From positions 1-24,085 of IMG/VR virus record IMGVR_UViG_3300028840_001356: a stretch of DNA of 24,085 nucleotides. One strand, 5' to 3'. The notes under the pieces were generated by a model. The model saw only the letters and a program-made list of their open reading frames with translations, did no database searches and had not been told where the DNA came from. This document shows, piece by piece, positions 1 to 6,799 of the stretch. Each line of letters begins with the position of its first letter. The stretch's first letter is position 1. The stretch is from a virus. The position numbers were made by a program, and so were the translations under genes.

Positions 1-3000
1 TAACCAAACCAAAGGACGGGGCAAAATATCCGGCTGGGATCGGCTGTTGACAATCGTCGCGCCCGTCAACCCGCAAGCCTGTATCTTCCGCGCTGTTGGC
101 TTCAGATGCGGGGGTGACGGTCAGGGTGATGGAATCCATGAGAATGGCAAACACATCGTCGGAATAAACTGGACCCGCGCCTGTTCCCGTAAGGCGAATC
201 TTTGAGCCTGCGTCGTCGACAACGCGCATTACTTCGGTCCGAAATTGCCATGCGGCCCTATCCCCTTCTAGGTCTGCATCGGCGTTAGATACTTGCGGTG
301 CCCAGTTGCGATCAAACATTCGTGGCGACTCTGATCCATCCCCATATACCCAAACCCCCCAAGCCCAAAATTTCCCGTTGCTAGTCAAAACAAAATAGGA
401 CATTTGATCAAAGTTTGTTGCCGAAGCCGCCCATTCCAACGCTTCCGATCCGCTGTGTATGATCCCGCCGCCCGCTGTACTGGCTTGCGTATCGCCTGGA
501 TCAAGGCTTTCATTTGCCCATCCAGTGATCAACTCAGGGTTGACGCCTTGCAAGCTCTCATGGTCGCCATTCGGCAAGACGCTAGGCATAACCTGTAGTT
601 GGTGGATCTGCATTACGCCTTCTGCGTTTATGTTCTCGATAAAGACCCGCAAGGTCGTGCAACCCGCCGGAACCTTGAAACAAAACGTTTCCGCCCATGG
701 GTGTAAGCAGTAGGGTTCGTCAAAGCGAATCAGGAACACATCGTTTGTATCCCAGTCATTGTCCGTTCCGCCCGCAAGGTTCGCCGTGACAACGTCTTCG
801 CTGTTGTCCGTAATGGTCGCTGAAGATCCATCCGTGATATTGTAGACCGTCGCGCCGATCAACGCGTCCGCGATCCATCGGGGGGACGTCGGCTGTAGGG
901 TCGCCTGATTGTTCGCGCCCGCATGCGTCCCGTACAGCATAGGACCGTTGAATGTCACAACGTCCGCCGCGCCCGTTACGTCCCGAATGCGGACCCTGGG
1001 TCGCGCCCGACCGTCCTGGTCAATCGCCAGAACAGGAAAGGCGACGTAATCATCCCCTGCGGTCACAGCCTGTTCGATATAGACCCCTTCCCCAGCCGCG
1101 TCGACGCCGACATTGTATCCGCCATTGTAGACCCTTGCCCCAGGTTCGTCGGTTGCCATGTCTGGGGTTGTGTTCCAGTATCCGTCGCCAAAGGTGATCG
1201 TGCCGTTGGCTGTGCCTGTCGCATCGGTCAAGGTTGTACCCGCGCCGTCGCGGAAGTTGAACTGGCGAAGGGTGTTCCCGTCCACCGCTGGCGGGTTTAG
1301 GCGATCTGGGGGGACAAAGGTGTCCGTGTAGCGAACGGAATCGGAAAGACGCGCCCAAGCACATGCGCCGTCATGATAATAGCCTCCCCCAGCGCCAAAT
1401 ATCCGCAAGTCGTGGGAAGCATCAGATATATAATTTCCTACAGATGCATCACTGGTATCCGCTAAAACACCGTCTACCCAAAGGTAGAGCTTCCTATCGC
1501 CACCTTCGTCATATGTGATAGCAACGTGGTGAAAACGCTTGTCTGTATAGGAAAGGGCCGTGCGAGCTGTTGCACTCGTATCATCGTAATATACAGCCCC
1601 GATGAAAAGCCCTCCTGAATTGATATAGATCAGCCATCCAAACCCTTTATAGAAAAGCGTAGCGCTTCCGGCGGGTGGCTCCGAATCTATTCTAAACCAT
1701 CCTTCGGCTGTAAACGCGCCGCCATCGGGAACGTCGTCAATATCAGCCGCCGATCCGCAGTTGACAAGCGTTGCCGATCCGTCCCCTTCCAGGCTGTACG
1801 GAATGACTGGGCTTCCGTCCTGTTCCCAAATGCTTGACCATGACCCATCCGTGATCGTCCCATCGTTCCCTGGGCTTGTGACTTGTGCCGCCGCTGTTGC
1901 GCCTGTGCCTTCGTCTATCAGCCAAGCTTCAATGGTATTCCCATCATTATAGATTGTACGTGGGGGAATAAAGTCAGTCCCATGGCTGTGACGATCATTG
2001 TCGCTGATCTCTACCCATGTAATAGCGCCTTCCCAAAACCAGCCACTAACGCGCCCGATGGTAAGGTCGTCCGATGCGTCCCCATCATACAGACCCACGC
2101 CCGCAATTTGAGTAGTATAGCTTGCTGCCCACTTGCCATCTACGGCAAGATAGATTTTCCGATCCCCCGTATCATCATAATATAGGGTGACAAGGTGCCA
2201 CTTTCCATCATGAAAAGAGTCTACATGGGGGAAGGCATCCGGCCATATCTGACTTTGCGCGTTTGTGTCCGCGCATTGAACCAGCCCGCGAATCCTTCCA
2301 CTATCTGTAAACGAAAGACTCCAAACTGTCCCTTTAGCCAAAACGCCATTAAAAGCGCTGGCATCACTGTCTGCCCGAACCCACGCGTCAACCGTAAACT
2401 CTGCCCCGCTGGGAATATCATCCAGGGTTGCGCCTGATCCGCAGTTTATGCCCGTGCTTGTCCCGTTGAATTCAACCGCATAGTCCGTTCCAGGCAAGCC
2501 GCCATCCCACATGCCATGCACGTCTGGCAAGTTGTCAGCCCAGGGCCAAGACCATGCTTCGCCTGTTCCGGTTGTCAAGGCTTCGGCTGTACTGTCGGTG
2601 GGGAGACAGAAACAAACGTCTTCTGAGCCTGTGACTTCGGTAGGATCACGTCCTGATCCCGCATTGTATATTTCGGTCAGTTCGTCCGTTGACGGTAGTT
2701 GGTAGGGGTTGCCTGTCTGGGGCAAGGTGCCATAACCGTTGTCATCGGTCAGAACACGGCGATAGACCGTCAAGCCTTCAATGATGGCGTCTGCTGAATT
2801 TCCTCCTGCATAGTTCCCGAAGCGCGATTCCGAAGACACATTATCAGCAATCCACTCGGACGCTTGACCATAGGTATGGACGTTGTTGACCGATATACGA
2901 ATATGATTTGTCCCGTCAATGGGGTTTTTCGAATCCCACGACAGGATCACGCAATAGGTCGTGCCAGCAGTCCATGCCGACACATCAATAGCAAGACCCG

Positions 3001-3388
3001 CAAACGGAATACTCCCACGAAAGAACAGCCGATCATCGTCGTACTTGTAGATCGCTACATCCCCGAAAACGATCTGATAGTGGATCAGGCCGTCGTCCCC
3101 ATCCCATTCTGGCGTGATCCAGAAGACGATGGTGCCCTGATATGGATCAAGGTTGGCGTAGCGAACTTCTGTCGCATTCCCCACCTGATCGCCACGGGGG
3201 AACGTCACAACGTCTGAGGTTCCGGTGCCATCTAGCTTGCCCTGGACAATCGGGGCTGTATAGAAGGGACCCGCGCTGATCCGCTTGTCCATGGCGGGTG
3301 TAAACGTGACAAGATCCGGATCAAAGACGAACGTCGGCTGTCCGCCTGTCGGGTGTAAAAACTGGCTGTCCCTTGAAACGCGCGCCAT
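1..3388 (-). CDS. Giant LamG-domain phage surface/adhesin protein (partial, C-terminus beyond window)
   Basis: I read this frame codon by codon from ATG at 3388 to position 1. It has 1129 codons and no stop, so the C-terminus lies outside the window. The start follows a GGGGGA ribosome binding site just after the stop of the preceding gene. Three concanavalin-like (LamG) repeats are visible at about residues 40-215, 300-450 and 530-685. Repeats 2 and 3 share the core KWHLVTLYYDDTGDRKIYL / RFHHVAITYDEGGDRKLYL. Residues 930-1100 (NGDHESLQ, GW, HSGSEALEW) resemble carbohydrate-binding jelly-roll modules, a weaker call. There is no signal peptide or enzyme motif. In tailed phages such proteins are usually tail fibre, tail tip or capsid-exposed binding proteins, so glycan binding is inferred. 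GAG/CTC trinucleotides and AT-rich codons are clearly commoner here than in the neighbouring genes, which suggests a separate origin. Confidence 0.85.
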   Translation of the reverse strand, partial: MARVSRDSQFLHPTGGQPTFVFDPDLVTFTPAMDKRISAGPFYTAPIVQGKLDGTGTSDVVTFPRGDQVGNATEVRYANLDPYQGTIVFWITPEWDGDDGLIHYQIVFGDVAIYKYDDDRLFFRGSIPFAGLAIDVSAWTAGTTYCVILSWDSKNPIDGTNHIRISVNNVHTYGQASEWIADNVSSESRFGNYAGGNSADAIIEGLTVYRRVLTDDNGYGTLPQTGNPYQLPSTDELTEIYNAGSGRDPTEVTGSEDVCFCLPTDSTAEALTTGTGEAWSWPWADNLPDVHGMWDGGLPGTDYAVEFNGTSTGINCGSGATLDDIPSGAEFTVDAWVRADSDASAFNGVLAKGTVWSLSFTDSGRIRGLVQCADTNAQSQIWPDAFPHVDSFHDGKWHLVTLYYDDTGDRKIYLAVDGKWAASYTTQIAGVGLYDGDASDDLTIGRVSGWFWEGAITWVEISDNDRHSHGTDFIPPRTIYNDGNTIEAWLIDEGTGATAAAQVTSPGNDGTITDGSWSSIWEQDGSPVIPYSLEGDGSATLVNCGSAADIDDVPDGGAFTAEGWFRIDSEPPAGSATLFYKGFGWLIYINSGGLFIGAVYYDDTSATARTALSYTDKRFHHVAITYDEGGDRKLYLWVDGVLADTSDASVGNYISDASHDLRIFGAGGGYYHDGACAWARLSDSVRYTDTFVPPDRLNPPAVDGNTLRQFNFRDGAGTTLTDATGTANGTITFGDGYWNTTPDMATDEPGARVYNGGYNVGVDAAGEGVYIEQAVTAGDDYVAFPVLAIDQDGRARPRVRIRDVTGAADVVTFNGPMLYGTHAGANNQATLQPTSPRWIADALIGATVYNITDGSSATITDNSEDVVTANLAGGTDNDWDTNDVFLIRFDEPYCLHPWAETFCFKVPAGCTTLRVFIENINAEGVMQIHQLQVMPSVLPNGDHESLQGVNPELITGWANESLDPGDTQASTAGGGIIHSGSEALEWAASATNFDQMSYFVLTSNGKFWAWGVWVYGDGSESPRMFDRNWAPQVSNADADLEGDRAAWQFRTEVMRVVDDAGSKIRLTGTGAGPVYSDDVFAILMDSITLTVTPASEANSAEDTGLRVDGRDDCQQPIPAGYFAPSFGLV

Positions 3389-3396
3389 ATATCCCC

Positions 3397-3852
3397 CTAT
3401 GGGGCTTTGGAAACCTTCAGGGTCCGTTCAGCCGCTTCAGCTTGCGGGGTTCCGTCCGCCGCCGAACATGACTGGATCTTGACATACGGGACCGGGAAAA
3501 TGTCCGCGTTCACGATAACGATCCCGTTTTGGATCGGCTGGGTCAGAAGGACGCCCAACGTATCCCAGATCGCTTTCTCTTCGACGTCGGTCGATTCCAT
3601 GCGCCCGTATAGTTGGAAATGGGTCCCGGTCATGGCTTCCGGGAACTGAATGCACATGCCCGCCCAGTATCGCATGTCAATCCAACGATCTGTCAGCGAC
3701 TGACCGTTCGGGATCGTGACTGATTCGACAACTTTTCGCCGTTCAATTCGCGCCGTCCCGACAAGGGCATGCGTCCCGTCTTCCTGATCGCGATATCGCG
3801 ATTCCATGTCGTTTGGAACGCCGCGTTCCTGGGTCCTTACAATGTCCGCCAT
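3397..3852 (-). CDS. Phage structural protein, beta-rich, unknown function
   Basis: This is a 151-aa protein starting with MADIVRTQERG. An AAGGGGAAGG ribosome binding site lies 5-6 bases upstream. I do not recognise a named family with certainty. Alternating hydrophobic and polar strands in residues 30-140, with no signal peptide, transmembrane segment or catalytic motif, fit a small beta-sandwich virion protein. It is the first gene after the consensus promoter at 3897-3925 and directly precedes the LamG protein. The two are therefore probably co-transcribed, and this protein may be an attachment or connector partner of the adhesin. That role is inferred from position only. Confidence 0.7.
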   Translation of the reverse strand: MADIVRTQERGVPNDMESRYRDQEDGTHALVGTARIERRKVVESVTIPNGQSLTDRWIDMRYWAGMCIQFPEAMTGTHFQLYGRMESTDVEEKAIWDTLGVLLTQPIQNGIVIVNADIFPVPYVKIQSCSAADGTPQAEAAERTLKVSKAP

Positions 3853-3896
3853 GTTGCCTTCCCCTTCCCCGTCCCGGGGTTGATCGCTATATGACC

Positions 3897-3925
3897 ATTA
3901 TACACTAGAACAGCCGTTCTATCAA
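3897..3925 (-). promoter_or_regulatory. Near-consensus sigma-70/sigma-A promoter for the adhesin genes
   Basis: On the minus strand, TTGATA (3925-3920) and TATAAT (3902-3897) are separated by exactly 17 bp. Transcription would start near 3890 and read the 151-aa protein and the LamG gene. The spacer contains a perfect palindrome (3906-3921), so the promoter is probably repressible. Confidence 0.7.
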
Positions 3926-4072
3926 CAATATAACCGCGATCGCCGTCGTCGACAGGGACGTCAAGCCGAACAGGACCCATGCCGCGATCGGGAAGTCCGT
4001 CACGACGCGTCCCCAGCGAACCCGGATCTGTTCCGGCTGTCCTTTCTTGTTTACGCCGAATAAAGTGTTCAT
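3905..4072 (-). CDS. 55-aa single-span membrane protein
   Basis: This short gene encodes 55 aa beginning MNTLFGVNKKGQPEQ. Its ATG overlaps the upstream stop as ATGA (4072-4069), the classic sign of translational coupling. A basic, soluble N-terminus of about 27 residues is followed by a hydrophobic segment at about 28-51 (ITAAWVLFGL-like, ending AIAVILLIERLF). The predicted topology is one transmembrane helix. The stop codon lies inside the promoter and palindrome that serve the next genes. Position next to tail or adhesin genes is compatible with a holin-like or membrane-anchoring role, but no family is recognised. Confidence 0.65.
   Translation of the reverse strand: MNTLFGVNKKGQPEQIRVRWGRVVTDFPIAAWVLFGLTSLSTTAIAVILLIERLF
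3906..3921. promoter_or_regulatory. LexA/SOS-box-like palindrome in promoter spacer
   Basis: TAGAACAGCCGTTCTA is a perfect inverted repeat with 6-bp arms and a 4-bp centre. Its core GAAC-N4-GTTC matches the known Gram-positive (Bacillus/Mycobacterium-type) LexA box. It lies precisely between the -10 and -35 elements of the 3897-3925 promoter, where repressor binding would block RNA polymerase. The match is seen; the identity of the repressor is inferred. Confidence 0.45.
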
Positions 4073-4704
4073 GTCGGTTCCTCTTCATACCACTGAACGA
4101 CGATAGACATGGGCTGATCCGATCCCGCGCGGTTCGTCAAGCATAGGATATAGTCGCGCCCTGGACCCAGAACCCATTCTTCATTCGCCCGAACTGTTCC
4201 GCCGCCCGCCCGGGGACCCGTTCCGCCCGGTTCAAAGTCGTTATATAGCTGAACGCCTGGGTCCGCGATTGTTGGTGTATGGTAAACGTCGACCTGGGCC
4301 TTATGGGACGTTTTGTTTCGGTTCATATTGACGGACGCGATCAATGTCCCGTCGTCTGTTAGGGTTGGGTTTTCATACAGACAAACTTCCATATCGCCGC
4401 CGCCCGCGGCATTCCATGATGTATGCCCCTGAACGTCCGCCGGGACCCGAATCAGGAACTGAAGGGAATTATTGTCCCCGATCGGGGACGCGTCTGGGGT
4501 TTTATAGGACGCTGAAAAGTGATTCCCTTTGTGGATTTCATGATGCACGTAATCAATAACCGTAAGCGCAAGCCCAACGCTGTCGACCGAAAGCCCGCCG
4601 CCGATGTAAACCGCCGGGGCAAAGACGCCGGATTCGATTTCATACCAAAGGACCCGATCCGCGCCTTCAAGGGGCTGGGTCCGCTGTTCCGGTCGCTTTG
4701 ACAT
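4069..4704 (-). CDS. Phage virion protein (beta-rich structural protein)
   Basis: This is a 211-aa protein starting MSKRPEQRTQPLEGADRV. Its ATG overlaps the preceding sulfotransferase stop as TAATG. The order of features is: HHEIHKGNHFSASYK at about residues 53-67, a central beta-rich region with an NMNRNKTS stretch, an acidic/aromatic stretch, and a C-terminal strand ending QWYEEEPT. This layout (HHEIH...F, N.NR, terminal WYEE) is one I recall from uncharacterised tailed-phage structural proteins, possibly decoration or tail-tube proteins. No catalytic motif is visible. It sits between the sulfotransferases and the membrane/adhesin genes, so it could be either a target or a carrier of modification. 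That is inference only. Confidence 0.7.
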   Translation of the reverse strand: MSKRPEQRTQPLEGADRVLWYEIESGVFAPAVYIGGGLSVDSVGLALTVIDYVHHEIHKGNHFSASYKTPDASPIGDNNSLQFLIRVPADVQGHTSWNAAGGGDMEVCLYENPTLTDDGTLIASVNMNRNKTSHKAQVDVYHTPTIADPGVQLYNDFEPGGTGPRAGGGTVRANEEWVLGPGRDYILCLTNRAGSDQPMSIVVQWYEEEPT

Positions 4705-5510
4705 TATTCCCCCAGGACCCAGCGCCCGTCAACCTGGGTCCATGAATTCTCTTCCTGTTCGACGTTGTATCCCCAGCCTTCGCGCGCCAACCGTTCCCGA
4801 AGCGCCGTCCAGTTCCCAAACATTTCCCAAAGGGGAACAGGGAATTCGCGTTTCAAGTCAACCCGAAGGGGAACATTGTCAACGCCCAAGAACTGACAGA
4901 CGCGCGCGCGTTCCCGGGGATTCATTTCCTGGACCGATCCCCCAGCCCCGCCGCGGACCATGTCTTCATAGAACACTTCAATATATTCGCCGTCGAATTC
5001 TTTCTTCAGCCGATCATGTCCCCGCTTCCGTTCGCTTGCGATCCGCTTGACGGCATATGCCGCATAATCAAGATCCATGGTCGCCTGGGGGACGTCGCGT
5101 TCCCTGAAGCTATGGACCGGGTGATATTCCAGGTTCCGCCCGCGGACTTGCTGTTGGTAAGCATAGGACAACGCCTGTCGCAAAAGCGATCGCCGCTGAA
5201 GGTGTATGATTTTAGGCTGAACTTTCTGGATCGTAGGCCATACTTTTTCATGGAACGCCTGTCGATAGATCAGCCGAAAGCCGGACGCGAAATAACCCGT
5301 CTGATTCCAAAGCATGACCATAAGTCGATCCGGCTTGATCTTCGCCTTGCGCCAGATCGACGCATGATGCATGACTTCGCCGCGATCGCAAAAAACCGAC
5401 GGGTGATTCGACAGCGCATGAGCGCAAAAGGTCCCCCCTGTCCGGACATGCGCCAGAATCAAAAACGGGGTCGCGATATCTTTGGTTTCGTCATTGTCTA
5501 TTCGCGCCAT
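4704..5510 (-). CDS. Sulfotransferase-family protein 1
   Basis: This is a 268-aa protein of typical size for a cytosolic-type PAPS-dependent sulfotransferase. The 5'-phosphosulfate-binding loop is seen at about residues 20-30 (LAHVRTGGTFCAHAL). The 3'-phosphate-binding motif is at about 101-116 (IIHLQRRSLLRQALSY), with Arg107 followed eight residues later by Ser115, the family spacing. Later motifs are EVFYEDMV and RVCQFLGV. The family transfers sulfate from PAPS to hydroxyl groups, often on sugars. The gene overlaps sulfotransferase 2 by 13 bp and the next structural gene by one base, so it is part of one operon. The acceptor is unknown; glycans made by the neighbouring glycosyltransferases are a plausible guess. 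Confidence 0.8.
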   Translation of the reverse strand: MARIDNDETKDIATPFLILAHVRTGGTFCAHALSNHPSVFCDRGEVMHHASIWRKAKIKPDRLMVMLWNQTGYFASGFRLIYRQAFHEKVWPTIQKVQPKIIHLQRRSLLRQALSYAYQQQVRGRNLEYHPVHSFRERDVPQATMDLDYAAYAVKRIASERKRGHDRLKKEFDGEYIEVFYEDMVRGGAGGSVQEMNPRERARVCQFLGVDNVPLRVDLKREFPVPLWEMFGNWTALRERLAREGWGYNVEQEENSWTQVDGRWVLGE

Positions 5511-6196
5511 AGGTCCGCCCAGTCGTTTCGCTTCAGCATATCCGCGATTTCCTTCCAGTTGGTGTAATAGGTTTCAGTCGCCCGTTTATGCATCTTCCGA
5601 TTGTCCGCGTACAAAGGACGGCGAATAACGCCCAGGAACTGACAGATCCGCCCTGTTTCCCCCAGGGGAATAGACCCGTTCGCCTGTTGGGTTATGTCTT
5701 CGTATCGAACTTCAAGAATTTCGCAGTTCTGTTGTACGCCGCGAAGGAACGCGCGCCGCTGTTGGTTCAGCCGCTTGATCCGGTTGGCAACGTCCGCCGG
5801 GATCGCGTCCAGGACTTCATTGTCCACAAAGGACCCATCAAAGACATGCCGCGGGATCCCATTCCGGATTTCCTGTTTCGCCAGAAGGACGCTTGTCACG
5901 GTTGGCATAATCGCCCGCGTCAAGTGAAGGATCTTGACTTCGTTATTGACAAGGTATTCCATGACGCCCGGGTGTAGCGCCTGATCATAGGTCAGCCGAC
6001 AAGCCGCGACCTTGTAATAGGGTTCTGTTAGGACAAGGTCCAGGATCCGGACCGGACGCTTCCCGATATGCTGAACCCATGTCGCCTGGGGTCGAAGGGG
6101 TTCTTCCCGGGGACAGTGTATGTCCCGATGGTTCGACAGACAGCCCGCAAAGTACAACCCGCCCGACCGCTGGGTCGCGACAATGACCGCCTTCAT
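5498..6196 (-). CDS. Sulfotransferase-family protein 2 (divergent paralogue)
   Basis: I start this gene at MKAVIVATQRSGG (232 aa), because its ATG overlaps the methyltransferase stop as ATGA. An earlier in-frame ATG would run antisense-like sequence through the methyltransferase. Residues 5-18 (IVATQRSGGLYFAG) form a phosphosulfate-loop-like motif. Residues 89-102 (ILHLTRAIMPTVTS) keep the Arg94/Ser102 spacing of the 3'-phosphate site. EVRYEDIT, RICQFLGV and a C-terminal NWKEIADML match sulfotransferase 1 (EVFYEDMV, RVCQFLGV, NWTALRERL). The two are therefore tandem paralogues that have diverged strongly. Activity is likely but less sure than for copy 1, because the P-loop lacks the usual Thr after GG. 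Confidence 0.7.
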   Translation of the reverse strand: MKAVIVATQRSGGLYFAGCLSNHRDIHCPREEPLRPQATWVQHIGKRPVRILDLVLTEPYYKVAACRLTYDQALHPGVMEYLVNNEVKILHLTRAIMPTVTSVLLAKQEIRNGIPRHVFDGSFVDNEVLDAIPADVANRIKRLNQQRRAFLRGVQQNCEILEVRYEDITQQANGSIPLGETGRICQFLGVIRRPLYADNRKMHKRATETYYTNWKEIADMLKRNDWADLWRE

Positions 6197-6663
6197 GTTC
6201 CGTCCCAACCTTCCGGCTTTTTGATCAGGTTCCAGTAAAAGGACGTCGGACGCTTCTTTTTGTTCGCCCAACGCTTCAGAATATGCCATTTGTACGGGGT
6301 GTAAAAGCTGTAATCCCTTCCCCGCTGGGTTGTCGGGTCCAGTTGGTCCATGATCCCGGGTCCGACTTTGTGAATATGCGTCAAGTCTTCCCAGGTAACG
6401 TTCGCCTTCCAGAAAGGAAGCTTGACGACGCAAAGCCCGCCAAGTTCCGTAATCCGCCAGATTTCGTTCATGGACGTAAGCAGATTATGGTAAAGGTGTT
6501 CCAGGACCGAAAACGCGTAAACGCGCGCGAACTGTCCGTCTTCCCATGGCCATGGTAGATCGTTCAAGTCCCATGCCACGTCGATCGCCTTCGAATGCTG
6601 GGTTATGTCATGGTTGATCGAATCGTCCAGGATTCGGTTCCCCGCGCCCAGGTTCAGATTCAT
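6193..6663 (-). CDS. SAM-dependent methyltransferase (class I, type 11-like)
   Basis: This 156-aa protein is shorter than usual for the fold. It begins directly with motif I, MNLNLGAGNRILDDSINHD (SAM-binding loop at residues 3-8 and the acidic residue ending strand 2). Residues 26-40 include DLNDLPWPWEDGQF, and the post-II region reads FSVLEHLYHNLLTSMNEIWRITELGG. That is the pattern of small sugar- or glycan-associated methyltransferases in polysaccharide clusters. AAAGGG precedes the ATG. The start lies 56 bp inside the preceding 63-aa gene, and its stop overlaps sulfotransferase 2. The context suggests methylation of a glycan rather than DNA: no target-recognition domain and no DPPY or PC motif are seen. 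Confidence 0.75.
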   Translation of the reverse strand: MNLNLGAGNRILDDSINHDITQHSKAIDVAWDLNDLPWPWEDGQFARVYAFSVLEHLYHNLLTSMNEIWRITELGGLCVVKLPFWKANVTWEDLTHIHKVGPGIMDQLDPTTQRGRDYSFYTPYKWHILKRWANKKKRPTSFYWNLIKKPEGWDGT

Positions 6664-6799
6664 GTATGCCCTTTCTGTATGCCCGCGCCAAGTGTTCCGC
6701 GATCCGGGCTTCGACTTGTTCGATATCGCGATCGTATCGCAAGCCCAACCGTTGACAAAGATCGTTCACGATTTCCGCCGCCCGCGCGCGCGCGTTCAC
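6608..6799 (-). CDS. 63-aa unknown protein (GTG start)
   Basis: I place the start at GTG 6799, which overlaps the glycosyltransferase stop as GTGA, giving 63 aa beginning VNARARAAEIVNDLCQRLG. Residues 5-45 form an amphipathic, probably helical region rich in Ala, Glu and Arg. The C-terminus is Gly/Pro/Arg-rich. An upstream ATG in the same frame exists but would overlap the glycosyltransferase coding sequence extensively. No family is recognised. The overlap with the methyltransferase start (56 bp) makes it less certain than its neighbours. Confidence 0.5.
   Translation of the reverse strand: MNARARAAEIVNDLCQRLGLRYDRDIEQVEARIAEHLARAYRKGIHESEPGRGEPNPGRFDQP

Noticed and set aside
3837-4088. 83-codon minus-strand frame overlapping the 55-aa membrane gene
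   Set aside because: The 55-aa frame has the ATGA overlap and a sensible transmembrane helix. The 83-codon frame is Arg/Gly-rich shadow sequence.
5016-5567. 183-codon plus-strand frame in the sulfotransferase region
   Set aside because: It is opposite the sulfotransferase motifs and has no independent signal.
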